From assembly GCA_009733575.1 (NCBI GenBank), contig ML769524.1, positions 105,069-169,068 of the forward strand: a stretch of 64,000 bases of DNA. The letters run 5' to 3'. A program made the translations under genes and the position numbers. A model generated the notes under the pieces. The model was not told the origin of the DNA, made no database searches, and worked only from the letters and a program-made list of their open reading frames with translations. Shown piece by piece: positions 32,758 to 43,607 of the stretch; position 1 is the stretch's first letter, and each line of letters starts with the position of its first letter. The stretch comes from Gymnopus androsaceus JB14. Lineage: Eukaryota > Basidiomycota > Agaricomycetes > Agaricales > Omphalotaceae.

Positions 32758-34133
32758 CTATAGCAAAGCACCAACAACGCTGCTCAAAACAACAGCAGCG
32801 AACGCGATGCCAGCATCGCGGATCGGTGATATTGATGAGGCGCTGTTGTTGGACGAGCTCGCAGACGAAGGCGAGGACAGCGAAGAGTTAAGCGAGAGGG
32901 CCTTGGCTTGGAAAGCCTCGAACGAGCTGGTACTGTTCTCTACGGCGTTGATACTGAATACCATTCCAGATTCACAGTGGGAGACGGGGTTTGATTGACG
33001 GCAGTATCCCCAGATGGGTTTTGTCTGCAAGAAGGGAAGGTTAGCGTTGTAGTGAGGAAATTTACTAGATGTAACGTACGTCGTTGATCTGGATGGTCAT
33101 GGTAGGGAAAGTAGTGGCGTTAGTGGCGACGGGCATGAATCCAGAGTCGAAGCTGACGGTTCCCGCGCTACTAGCTGACAGAGCGGTACAAGGCTACAAA
33201 AAGACAATGAGCTAGACATTCAATACTCGAATGAAATCACCACTCACATCAGCGAAAGAACTCTGCGTAACGGTGTGGTTCTTCTGGTGGAACTGGAACG
33301 TCACGGTATCTCCAATTTGAGCAGTGATGTTTGAAGGAGAATACGTGAGGGTGCCATTGTTGCCCACAATGATAAGATGGTCGGTCGAAGTGGCGGCAGT
33401 AGGTGCCACTGAGCCAGGGTACGAGCCGTATGTAGTCGTAACGGTGTCTCCACTAGAGGCAGTAACGGTCGCGGTGACGGTGACCGCAGAGGCGGCAGCA
33501 GTGGAGGTTGAGTTGGTGGTCGAGTTGGATCCCATAGCAGCGGCTTGGAATGCAGCGAATTTGGCTTCGGAGCCGGGATTGACGGCAAATACCATTCCGT
33601 CTTCACAGTGTCCGGTTTGACGACAGTATACCCAAACAGGCTGGAAAGACAAAAGTTAGACGGAATTCTGAGGGAACGAAGAAAGGATAAGTAGCTCACG
33701 TCGGTGTTCTGGATAGTTAATTCAGCCGTTTGGAAGCCGCTGGTAGCATTAGCTTCGACGGGAACGCTAAGGTAAAGTTTTGTTAATGATATAGCGCGCA
33801 AAAAAACCCGCATGAAACTTACAATCCAGAGTCGAAACCACCGGCAAGCGGAGAACAAGGCGAAGAAAAAGATGATTGAGTGACAGTGTGGTTTTTCTGC
33901 TGGAAAGTGAATCGGACAACGTCGCCGACACTTGCGTTCTAAGGAATTGGTGAGTAAAGGTCGCATAGTCAATGTCAAAACGAGCGACGTACCACATAAC
34001 TAGGCGTATAAGCGATAACAGTTCCATTAAGAGCTCCAACAGTAACATCAATTGTCGCAGATCGAACAAGTGGGATGGCAGCAAGAGATATGCCAACTAG
34101 GGCAGCAAAAGCAGAAGTTTTGTAAGAGAACAT
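32758..34133 (-). CDS. GPI-anchored protein with two cupredoxin domains, 365 aa
   Basis: Six exons (34133-33993, 33938-33823, 33766-33700, 33640-33248, 33193-33080, 33024-32758) sum to 1098 nt with no lesion. Signal peptide MFSYKTSAFAALVGISLAA. Domain 1: GDVVRFTFQQKNHTVTQSSF, SPCSPL, then WVYCRQTGHCEDGMVF. Domain 2: GDTVTFQFHQKNHTVTQSSF, DPCTAL, then WGYCRQSNPVSHCESGMVF. Each has the His..Cys..His..Met set expected of a type 1 copper site. A Ser/Thr-rich linker separates them, and the C-terminus is Ser-rich with a hydrophobic tail (AGIAFAAVVLSSVVGALL), typical of a GPI signal. Probably a cell-wall or surface copper protein, often linked to fruiting or stress in mushrooms. Confidence 0.92.
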
Positions 34134-34911
34134 CGTGTGCAAGTTAGCCAGCTGGTGTGTGTTGAAGGTGAAGATGTGAAGGTGAGGCAAGCTCGAAGGG
34201 AAAGCAGGAAGAAGGAAGAATAGGTGAGTAATCCATTGAGATCCGAAGAGGAGGCTTTTTTATACTCGAAGAGAACAATGAACTTGACTGAATTGAAAGT
34301 TTCAACAAAGGGATCTTGACGTTTACGTAAATTACGGCCCAATGTCATTGGACGTTTTCTTTTGTCTTGAGCCAATTAGGAAGGACAAAGTATTGTGTAA
34401 ATGGCAGTGGTTGTTCTTGAAAACACAATACATGCCTTTTGACAATGCAAAACTGAATTGATTTTGACGGAGGCACTAAAGCGCGCTTGCGGCAGAGTGT
34501 ACGTGGCGCAGTGCAGAGAACAAGGACGATTGCACAGTGCCCGCACTCCCCTCTCAGACCCAAGCATTCGAATTCTTCGACGAGTGCATGCAGCGGCCAG
34601 CCTCAGGCAAGATTGTCTCATCAACGAAAAGGAACAATAATTCATGTTCATAGGCAGTGAGCAAGGGTGTCAGAGTGAGCAAAGATCTGAGGTCAAAAGA
34701 TCGAGCTGAATGGATAGCATGGTGTCCAGGACTTCTCCTGAGCACGGATCGATAAGGGAGTAGGAGAAGCAAAGAAAAAACGAGGATCGATCATTGAGAA
34801 TCCGGAGCGCCTACTTTAGCGCCCACTCATCAATGTTTGCACATATTTGTCAGCACCTTCGTAAATTAGCGCGAGTTCTGCTTCCTGCCCTAACTCAACT
34901 TCGCAGCTCTG
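34134..34911. other. Divergent promoter region between cupredoxin and PDCD5 genes
   Basis: About 780 bp with no recognisable coding signature on either strand. A possible TATA-like TTTTTTATACTCG lies near 34255 for the cupredoxin gene. Confidence 0.35.
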
Positions 34912-35433
34912 ATGATTCTCAGTCAGATACCCGATGGCGCACAAGGCCAGAGCGGACAAAATCCACAAGATGAAGCTGCGAAGAAAGCCCAAGAAGAACA
35001 GATGCGACGGGATATGATGGCGACTGTGTTGGATACTGGTGCAAGAGAACGATGTATGTTCTATTCATTTACCTTTCAGCTTGGATTTGACCTTGTCTGC
35101 AGTATCCCGCATCTCCCTCGTCAGCCCCGAACGTTCTAAGCAGATTGAGATGATTTTATTAAGAATGGCGCAAGGTGGTCAGTTGAAAGGGAGGGTATCG
35201 GAGAATCAGTTGATCGAATTATTGGATCAAGTGCGCTCAGTATCTTTCATTGAAGTTCTTACACTAAATCTGGTTGTTTCCAGATGGAAAGTGCTCAAGG
35301 CGGCCAGACATCAGCAAAAAAGCCGACAATTGTCGTACGTTGCGTTTACTTTCCAAGTATTATTGCCATGCTAATCTCTTTCCATTTACAGTTCCAAAGG
35401 CGGAAAGACTTTGACGACGATTTCGATTTCTAA
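34912..35433 (+). CDS. PDCD5/TFAR19-family DNA-binding protein, 120 aa
   Basis: Four exons (34912-35053, 35103-35230, 35284-35334, 35392-35433) total 363 nt in frame. The core is unmistakable: AAKKAQEEQMRRDMMATVLD, ARERLSRISLVSPERSKQIE, MILLRMAQGGQLKGRVSENQ, LIELLDQMES, and the acidic-aromatic tail FQRRKDFDDDFDF. The N-terminal helix usual in this family (before the Gln/Gly-rich linker) is missing; here the protein starts MILSQIPDGAQGQ. Either a further upstream exon was overlooked or the N-terminus is short. The eukaryotic family is linked to apoptosis regulation and chaperonin binding. Confidence 0.92.
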
Positions 35434-35521
35434 TCAACTCCATCTTCAACTTGTATTATCCTTCTTGTATTTTTCCTCATTGCCAATGCTTTCAACGGAT
35501 CGAATGTACCTTTAGGATGCC

Positions 35522-36607
35522 TCATTCCTCCATCCTTCCCTTCAAAGGCACCAATTCAAACGTCTCCCAAAACTCTCTCGAATCCAACACTCGGCCGAGG
35601 GTTTCATTACTGCGAGGGAGCGCGCGGACGCCACTTTCACGCATCAGCGAAAGGACCCAGGATGCTTGAGGTCCTTGGTCTTCTGAAGGATGAGAGTGAG
35701 AGTTGGAGGTACTGGCAGCGTCAGTTGGACCAGAACACTGCGACCAGCCAGACGCAAGATCCCACCAGTCATATACTCTCCCGTCTGTCAGTAGCCAACG
35801 CTGTCCGGATGCCTTGGAAAATTGTCCGTGTACGGCGAGGATCGCGCGAGCGACGTCGATGCCATGGATCATATGTAAACTTCCCTGGCAGCGGCATTGT
35901 TCATCGATGGTCAGAATGCTGAGCTACACACTCCTCACCTTATTCCTCAAAACCTCCTTGGTCGGCGCCACCCTCCCAACCCATTTTTTCATAGACCTTG
36001 TTCCTCCGTAAAGACCTGCGAGATCGAGTACAGTTGTTGGGGTTTGGAATTCCGGATTAGCAGCCAATTGTAGTAATTCGTCCTCGGCGTCCGAACGATC
36101 TGCGTGATTGTATGGACTATGTCTGTCGTACCATTTGTTTGGTGCCGGCGCTTCTGGTACAGACGGGTCTCTGTTTTTGCGAGAAAGTTTAAGTTCCTGT
36201 TCAATATGAATAAAACTACTACAGTACATGGAATCAAAGGAAAGACTCACGCCCCAAATACTGGTAGCACCCAACTGAATAAACGCACTCTTGACTTGCT
36301 CACTAGCAGTATCTTTCCTCGTACTCAAATACCCCTCCACAAGCCTCCTCGACCCTCCTTCAACCGTAATCGGAAACGTTATCAACACCGTACGCGCATC
36401 AGGTAGCACCTCGAAAGATGAATAGTCGGAAGAGGTTTGATCAAAGGCGAATTTTATGTAGTTTATTCCAGTGGAATCAGAAGCAATGGCACTGGCAGAT
36501 CCGGATCGAGTGGTAGCTGCAAATGAGATGTTACGCTGTCGACAGAGGGGAATTAGGAAGCTGGAGGTCCAGCCTGCGCCGAGGATTAGGATGTCGACGA
36601 TTGGCAT
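35522..36607 (-). CDS. NAD(P)-binding Rossmann-fold (YeeZ/epimerase-like) protein, 325 aa
   Basis: Three exons (36607-36251, 36196-35939, 35884-35522) sum to 978 nt, all in frame. MPIVDILILGAGWTSSFLIP is a dinucleotide-binding start with GAGWxxxF, followed by CRQRNISFAATTRSG. VLITFPITVEGGSRRLVEGY, IQLGATSIWG, TTVLDLAGLYGG and HMIHGIDVARAILAVHGQF resemble the SDR-type sugar-epimerase-like proteins found across fungi. The C-terminus is WDLASGW then an unusual Ser/His-rich insert and REFWETFELVPLKGRMEE. Converges with PDCD5: stop codons are about 90 bp apart. Substrate unknown. Confidence 0.8.
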
Positions 36608-37078
36608 GGATGTATGGATGATTGTTGTTGTGGAGTGTGAAATTGTGAAATGCGAATCTGATTGGCTGTCAGCTTGAGTTTGCTACGGCTTGCTTTGACC
36701 TTCCACCTCCAGAACACCACACTCTCCACACCATGGACTAGACCTCCTCCAGAGATGATAAAGGAAACTCGAAAGCAACTTTATATGTATACAAATCTCG
36801 GGATAAATCCATTTCAAGTTCGGCCTATCCTCTGAGTTTATTCGTAGCAGTATTCTCACTTCTGACAGCAGAAAAGCTGATCTTCAACCTTTCTGAAACT
36901 CTTCCGAAACCCTTAAACATATTCTTCCTTATCATTCATCGAACGAGAGCTATCCACAAACGCTGTCGTCGGCCCTGGAGTGCTACCTTCATGCTTTAGT
37001 ACATTCCAATTCCATGGCGCCATGCCAATCCCACTCCTCTACCAGTATCTGTACATGATCCCCTGGTAAACTTCTTTT

Positions 37079-37577
37079 ATCAGCGTCACGACTACCTTCC
37101 TATCCTACGGAAGAACCCCTCTTCAGATGGCGAGATTCGCGTACCCGCTCACTATACAGACTGTAGTTTTGTACCCAGGATGAAATCGAAAGGGTGCATG
37201 AGGCTACATACATTCATTGGAAACGTCTCGATTTGCAACTTGAGGACTGGCAAGACCCTGAGGATCCAGACCCCGAACGCTATACCATCCTCGCTGTGTC
37301 ATGGAAGGTCTTGTACAAAGTTTCAACCTGGAAACTTGGCCTTGGTATTTGCAGAGATCATCGCAAGGGATTGATGAAGCGGATTGAGGAGAGGAAGCGT
37401 GATCCTGAACCATTGCTTAAAGGTCCATCTTGGCCTAGTCAAGTACCGCCTTCTCCTCATAAGATTGTGCTCAACAAAATGAATTACTACTTTGAAACAC
37501 AGATGGAGTATCACACACACGATTACTTTAAACGTAAAAACATATTTGGCTTTTCAGGCAGCCTTGTGTTTACATAA
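37079..37577 (+). CDS. Hypothetical protein fragment
   Basis: A frame reading YQRHDYLPILRKNPSSDGEI then, after a possible short intron near 37160, DEIERVHEATYIHWKRLDLQ, LEDWQDPEDPDPERYTILAV, KVLYKVSTWKLGLGICRDHR and KKG-like basic sequence. Composition and aromatic content look like genuine protein rather than chance. I cannot identify the family or the gene limits. Confidence 0.3.
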
Positions 37578-37654
37578 AATTACGACTCTATCTTCCTTGG
37601 CAGCATTCATGAATGATGGATCCACACAGCAGGTCGATGTGGATAAAGAGGGGG

Positions 37655-39812
37655 TTCGATTGGTAGCACTCCGATTGATCGGAATCATCCCGGATCAAGG
37701 TCCAATGTCGTAAGACACGGAGCCCGGCCGGTGAGTGGCGCTGAGCGCCAGTATCTACGGCGTATACAGAGTTACAGGATGAGCCACGCGTAGAATAGCA
37801 AGCCAAGTGCGTATCAGCAAAAAAGAGCAAGAAGTGCCAAACATTCTGAACGGACATCAAGACCTAAGACACAACAACGTAGACCAGGGCCGTGGGCTGA
37901 AGAAATTGAGCTATGCATGGTCTTGCGCCCTCCGTTTTATGTCTTCCTGAATACCGTTGAATACCGCTAATACCAGAACAGAAATTGATCTGCCCGCTTC
38001 CAACCTCCGATGTCCATGGCTACTTGCACCTCTACCGTTGTCTCTTCCATTCCTTGCCACATGTGCTCTTCCATTCCTAAGACTACACTTTTTTAGGCTC
38101 AGAATGAAGAGCATGGCCCAAATAGTATTCAATTCAAAGATAAATAAAGTAATCGCCTCGGAGATTTCTCCCTCTAGAGATTAGAGATTTGTGGCTACGT
38201 TCATTACTGCTACTGCTATACACCAACATGTTCCACCGTTCAATACTCTCCTAATGTCTTCAAGTTGGGACATGGTTCTGAATCCACTTCCCAGCGCTGT
38301 TTCTGGTGTAGACAACCTGTCCTTCACAACGTTGGCACTCTTGGTAACCCGCAACACTCAAGGAAACCCCGGCGGAACCAGCAACTTTGTTTTAATGGAT
38401 CGGGAACTGACATTCTCAGAGTCGCAGTAGTTATTTAGTTTATCTGTACATACTTAAGATTGTTCTTGTTGCGATTGAATTGAATAGTAACCGAGAGAAG
38501 CGTTACTTCACTCAACTCAACACTCCATCCTTCAGCATATGGAGACAAAGCAGTCAGTGTATTTCTCATTTACAATGGCATAAGCGTAGAAGATATAGAA
38601 GGCATATGCATTTAGGACATGAAGTATGATATGCAGTACAACATAGAACGCTGACCAAATTTGGGTCCATTGTGTAGGCAAATATGGAAAGGAGAAGCTG
38701 GAATGACTGCAAAGCAGGAAGGAGAGGAGGAGTGGCAAAAGCACCACAAACGGGGTGAAACGTTGGGAGGAGATAGGGTCTGAATGATTGTTAGTTTAAA
38801 TAAAATTTAAGCAGGAATCGACGTACCCATACGTCCTGAATAACTTTCTAACCTTATCCTTCCAACCCGGCAGTTGATTAGCTTAGACCACCAGAGGAGG
38901 GATTTGACATCTGGACATTGGACGTGGTGGTAGCGGAAAAGGAATCGTTGGGCGCTCAATCGTTGACGGCGACACTTCTGAAAAGCGTCGCAAACAATTA
39001 GCAGCTTGGGAATGGCTGACTCGGAACCCTAAATTAATAGAGTCAATCGTTAGCGGCTTGACCATCTATTTAAGACATTGAGAGGTCCACCTGCTAGCTA
39101 CATTCTGTGGCGTTGAACGCTCGAGAACGCTTGTTCAAGATTACGCAGAGTAGACTGCCGATTCGTCAAACGAACGGGAAAATGATGTCGTTCGCAGAAT
39201 GAGAGGCAAAAAGCAAGAGTCGTGTCGTTGAGTAGGGGATGGCCGCTGCCTGTTCAAACAAACAGAACAAAACGAAAGTAGGCGGTATAATTATTAGTTT
39301 AAGATAAGATACAATCAGGGATTGGCATACCTAAATCACCCAAATACCTTCCGAAATCCCATATTCCAGCATGACAGGTCCAAGAGTTGAGGTTTATGGC
39401 CAGGAGAGGTGATAATTGAGCCCTTGATGTCGGGCATGGCGGTGGTAGCGGAAAGGGAGGGATTGGGCAATTGATCGTTGAGGCAACGCTTCTGAAAAGC
39501 GTCGCCAGGGTCGAACAGATAACTGGGCTGCTAGAGGCCCCTTTAGAATAAAGTTAAAGAATGGGCTAACGGGGACTGACCGATAAAAGACGGGCGTTGA
39601 ACGCCTGGCTTCTGTAAACCGAGTATCCCCCTCAAAAAAAAAGAGCGAAATGCAAGCGGAGGAGAAGTCGAGTGGCGGATTGGTGGCGGACGTCAAGAAG
39701 TGAGGCCGACGGCGCCTAAAGCAATTGCGTAAGGCCGGAGGTCTAATAGGCGCGCGGCGCCTTTAGAGTATATAACGTTATTCCGATCAAACGGAGTGCT
39801 ACCAATCGAACA
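37655..39812. repeat. 2.1-kb interval bounded by inverted repeats
   Basis: TTCGATTGGTAGCACTCCGA-TTGATCGGAAT at 37655-37686 recurs in reverse complement at 39780-39812 with one mismatch. The enclosed DNA has no recognised gene. A roughly 515-bp direct duplication lies inside it (38770-39290 and 39290-39800, marked by GGTGGTAGCGGAAA at 38926 and 39441 and ACGCTTCTGAAAAGCGTCGC-like blocks). Perhaps a non-autonomous element. Confidence 0.4.
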
Positions 39813-40193
39813 AACCCTTATGTGGATACGCTTAGCTTCCTTTAATTAGACAATATATACTTACAATCTGATGGATGAAATCCCTGGGCACGCTCGGAAA
39901 ATCCTGGAAATCCATTTGTGTTGGTGAATGGATCCATATTATCGCGCTCGTGGGCGAGGTACGTATGTACCCTGCAGTGCTGAAAGCTATTTTCATTGCA
40001 CACCCACGGATGTCGTGCTGAAGTGAATCGACCTGTCATCGATAAGCTCCTCCCAGTCCCCTTCAAAGAAGCGCCGCAGGCAGATTACTTGCAGTCTCAA
40101 GCTCATGTCGGAGAAATTTTCATCAATGTGGCATAGATATATGTACATCGTGGAAGTTTTAGGCCTTTTGGTATGCAAGAGTGGCTGGCAGTA

Positions 40194-41367
40194 TCAATCC
40201 TCCCGACTAAGCACATGAATCGTAACCTCCATGTCAGAGGCTACGATAGGCGTACTAACTACTCCTCGCTCTCTGAATCCTAGGGATTGGTATTTCTTGA
40301 CCTGAACAGAGATTCAGTGAGAACGAAAAAAGGAATCAAGAATTTTGACTGACGTTTACTTCAACTCCAGCCCCCAGACCGACGAATCCACCTGGAATAG
40401 TCTTTCGAGCCTATAGTACATGTTTTGGATTAATTCAAGGATTGCCAACGTGCTGCGTCGCGCCTCGAGGCTAACCTTGTCGTGAATACTATCGATGATC
40501 AACCTCGCCAGTCCCCGTCCATGATATCGAGGCTCGGTGCATAAATGAATGCACCACCAGCGACGAGCTCTTTCCTGATAAATATGTGTCAATGAGTGGT
40601 CTTAATTGCACGATAAATATGAGACCTCGTCAGTGAAAAACGTTTCTTGTTCCTTGATTAACACCGGAATCTAGTAAAAGGAAACAGGAATATAATTTGC
40701 TTGAGGTATCGAACTGCCAGCACTCACAGTCCGACTATACCACTCCCTGAACTGTGGCTTCAAGCCATCGAGGAAATCGTATAATCCTATCTTGCGTTTG
40801 AATTCCTCCCTAAGTGAAACAAGACCAGTCAAATTTCAATGTGCCTCATTGAAGGAACTTCGAATTTTATAGAATGAGTACTCACAACTTATCTGACTTG
40901 TCTCCGGGACCCCACCAAACACCTACAGCAACGATATCTTGGCTCTCTTTATCACGGACACCGTATAATCCACCGGTGAACATTCCTGCAAGCACTATGT
41001 GTCGATAGTATGCCGGAGCGAGGGACCAGTCATGTCCTATTAGTGCGTCTTGGGAGATATCTATAATATATGTGAATGTTAGGCTCGAGATGTTTAATTT
41101 ATTGAACAAGGCGGCCGGGAGAGGTACATGCAGCTCTTCAAGAGTACCGTGACAGCATGCATACATACCTCCATCTTTATCTCTTGCATACTCAAACGCC
41201 CTTACACTCATATCAACGATTTTGTCTACTTCCTCCTCTGAGAAAAACTATTAAAAGTATCTGTTTTGATGGTGTAATTTCTACTTGCCTGATATCGTCC
41301 CATCGGCAACGCTGAATCGCTCAACAACACCCTGCATTCGGGGCTTCGAGTTTAAGTGTGACTCCAT
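40194..41367 (-). CDS. GNAT-family N-acetyltransferase (paralogue 2)
   Basis: Sister of the gene at 23289-24421. Reading leftward: MQGVVERFSVADGTIS, a GC-AG intron at the same position (donor GCAAGT, 41288), EEVDKIVDMSVRAFEYARDK, DALIGHDWSLAPAYYRHIVL, GGLYGVRDKESQDIVAVGVW, GLYDFLDGLKPQFREWYSRT, ETFFTDE, RRWWCIHLCTEPRYHGRGLA RLIIDSIHDK, ARKTIPGGFVG, VKKYQSLGFRERGV, VTIHVLSRED. Acetyl-CoA-binding motif (R-x-x-G-x-G) is intact, as is the exon layout. Start could be 41337 (MQGVV) or 41367. No lesion seen. It sits just left of the Harbinger element. Confidence 0.85.
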
Positions 41368-41945
41368 CTCGAATGTTTCAGGCTCTGTAAGAGCACGGGC
41401 GAGGAAGACTTGGCGGTAAGATAGTCCAAAGTAAGATGGATGTCCAAAGACCGTTGAAGAGCCAGTTGCAGCTTAGCGGTTATAAGAGTATGGCTGCGAC
41501 TCCGGCGGAGTCGATAATTAATTATGGTTGAGTTTTCAATTCACTGAACTGTATTCTTTTGAGGATAAGAGAGAGCTAGACGTCCCTACTTGGTTATCAT
41601 AAACTGCGAGGTATCACATGAACTTTGTTTTTGCTGCGCCTCCGAGCCCAATACTCTCAACTATGCGAAATATCACCGTGGAAGTAGTACGATAACTGCG
41701 GAGAGTTACCACGAAGCTGCGTTCATTTGCGTTGTACAATAGGGATGTTTCAAACGTTGTTCCTTCCACTGGCATTTAAATAGGATCCTAAACGCTGAAA
41801 GACTGTCATTGGTATCGTGCCTGAAACATTAAATAAATGAATCACTGCATTTTATTTACTCACGCAAGGCGTAAAGTATTGTAAAGGATCTTCTTGTAAA
41901 TCCTAAAAGCAGCAGCTTCGAAAAATCGGATGGGGGTCTGAGATT
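41368..41945. other. Intergenic, no gene recognised
   Basis: Upstream of GNAT paralogue 2 up to the left end of the Harbinger element; no coding signature or repeat identified. Confidence 0.35.
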
Positions 41946-42102
41946 GGATGACTTCCCGTGGGCACTAGGATCCTAGAATATTTTCTAGATATGACAGCTC
42001 CTGATGTCGGCTAAATCTAGGTCTGTGTTTCTAAACCGTAGACAATATTTAGGATTTAGAAATATATAATTCTGATGCAATTGTTTGATCCGGTATCTCT
42101 TC

Positions 42103-43459
42103 ATGGAAAGCAATGACAACCTGGAAGCTCAGCAGCTCTTGCTCGCGCTGGATGATATTGAATTCGAGGAAGAAGAACGTGTTCGCAAGTTGGCCCTACA
42201 GGCTGCAGCAGTCATCCTCCATGGGATCACTGAGATCCAATGCCTACGCTCCCAGCGCTGTGCAGAGCGGCGCCTTTATCTCACACGTTCCGATCTTCTA
42301 CCAAATCCACGCATTGAGACCCCATGGCAGGTCCTACTGGCAGGCGAACGTGACAGAGCATTTATTACCACCGTGGGGTTCGATGTATCTACATTCTGCT
42401 TGATATTGGATTCTGGATTTGAAGAATACTGGAACACCGAACCTATTCCTTGAAATGATGTCCCTCATACTGCAGCCCCCCGAGTCCATCGTCGGTCTCT
42501 GGATGCAGCGGGTGCACTTGGGCTCATTCTCCACTATCTAAACTCCACAATGCTGGATGTCAGTCTTGAACAGATCTTTGCCCTCATTCCAACTACGGTT
42601 TCATGCTACATCATGTTCAGCCTTGCAATCCTGATAAAGACTCTTTGATCCATGCATGATGCTCGAATTCAATGGCCGGAAGGTGACAAGTTTGTAGAAA
42701 ATGAAGCTCTCATATTGGCCTGGCATCCTCTTCTCGAAGGAGCATTCGGTTCTGTTGATGGGCTGAATCTTCCAGTCCAGGTCTCTCATGATGATGAAAC
42801 AGAGAATTCAACATACAATGGATGGCTGCATGAGCATTTCTGTAGCAGTGTTTTGGCATTTTGAGCAACTGGTAAGTATTTCAGTTCTATACATTTAGTA
42901 TTTAAGTTTTACATATTATTTAGGTGTAATCATTGCATGCTGACTCAATGCTCCAGGGAGTTGGCATGACTCTCGTGTTGCTCAACCCATCTATGAGAAA
43001 TTGCATACCAGAACTCCTGATGGATATTACCTGGTTGCAGATACAGCATTTCCTCGAGGAACAGATCACATTCAAGGTCGTATCCGTGCTCCTGTTAAAG
43101 ACGGAACTCGATTGCCACAAAATGAAAGGGAACAAAATCAACTAATGGCTTTTGATAGTCAGCTTCTCTCATATCACCAGACAGCCGAGTAGGGTATGCG
43201 TACTATGCAAGGCAGTTTTGGTAGGCTTCGTGTTCCATTGCCAATTACTTATCATGAGTGGCGCGGCGATCTTCTTGAAGCATGTACATGGTTGTTCAAT
43301 CTTTGAACTCATTGCATAGGATATAATCAGATTCGAACTGTTTATATGCCAATATGGAGAGCCAACGAACAGGAGCAAATCTGGTCTGATTTCAGAGAAT
43401 TTACTTTTTGGGGAGCAAAGACAATTGGATTGTGTAGCTCTGTTTTCATTTGCACGTAG
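42103..43459 (+). pseudogene. Harbinger DDE transposase, inactivated by nonsense codons
   Basis: Start ATG 42103 (MESNDNLEAQQLLLALDDIE). LILDSGFEEYW, then the catalytic core: LEGAFGSVDGLNLPVQ (first Asp), LNAPGSWHDSRV (second acidic region), DGYYLVADTAFPRG and YHQTAE.GMRTMQGSFGRLRV (terminal Glu). The frame holds across two exons (intron 42872-42923), but stops interrupt it at 42451, 42646, 42862, 42941, 43190 and near 43303. Several are TGA where CGA (Arg) fits the context, i.e. C-to-T at CpG, and one is TAG where the family has TGG (EWGMR). No frameshift is needed. The enzyme is dead. Confidence 0.85.
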
Positions 43460-43607
43460 AGATGATGTAAAGATTTACAAAGAAACAATTAAACAGATGT
43501 AATTGATATTGTGAGGCATAAGGAGTGTGGTATATATTAGATTAAGAAAGGTATGAAGTTACTCAGTGGTCAAATGAGCAGGAGAGTGCTTGCCGGAAGG
43601 TCCTGCT

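Noticed and set aside
33301..33978. 225-codon minus-strand frame overlapping the cupredoxin gene
   Set aside because: Runs through introns and lacks the copper motifs; the six-exon model keeps one frame with all ligands.
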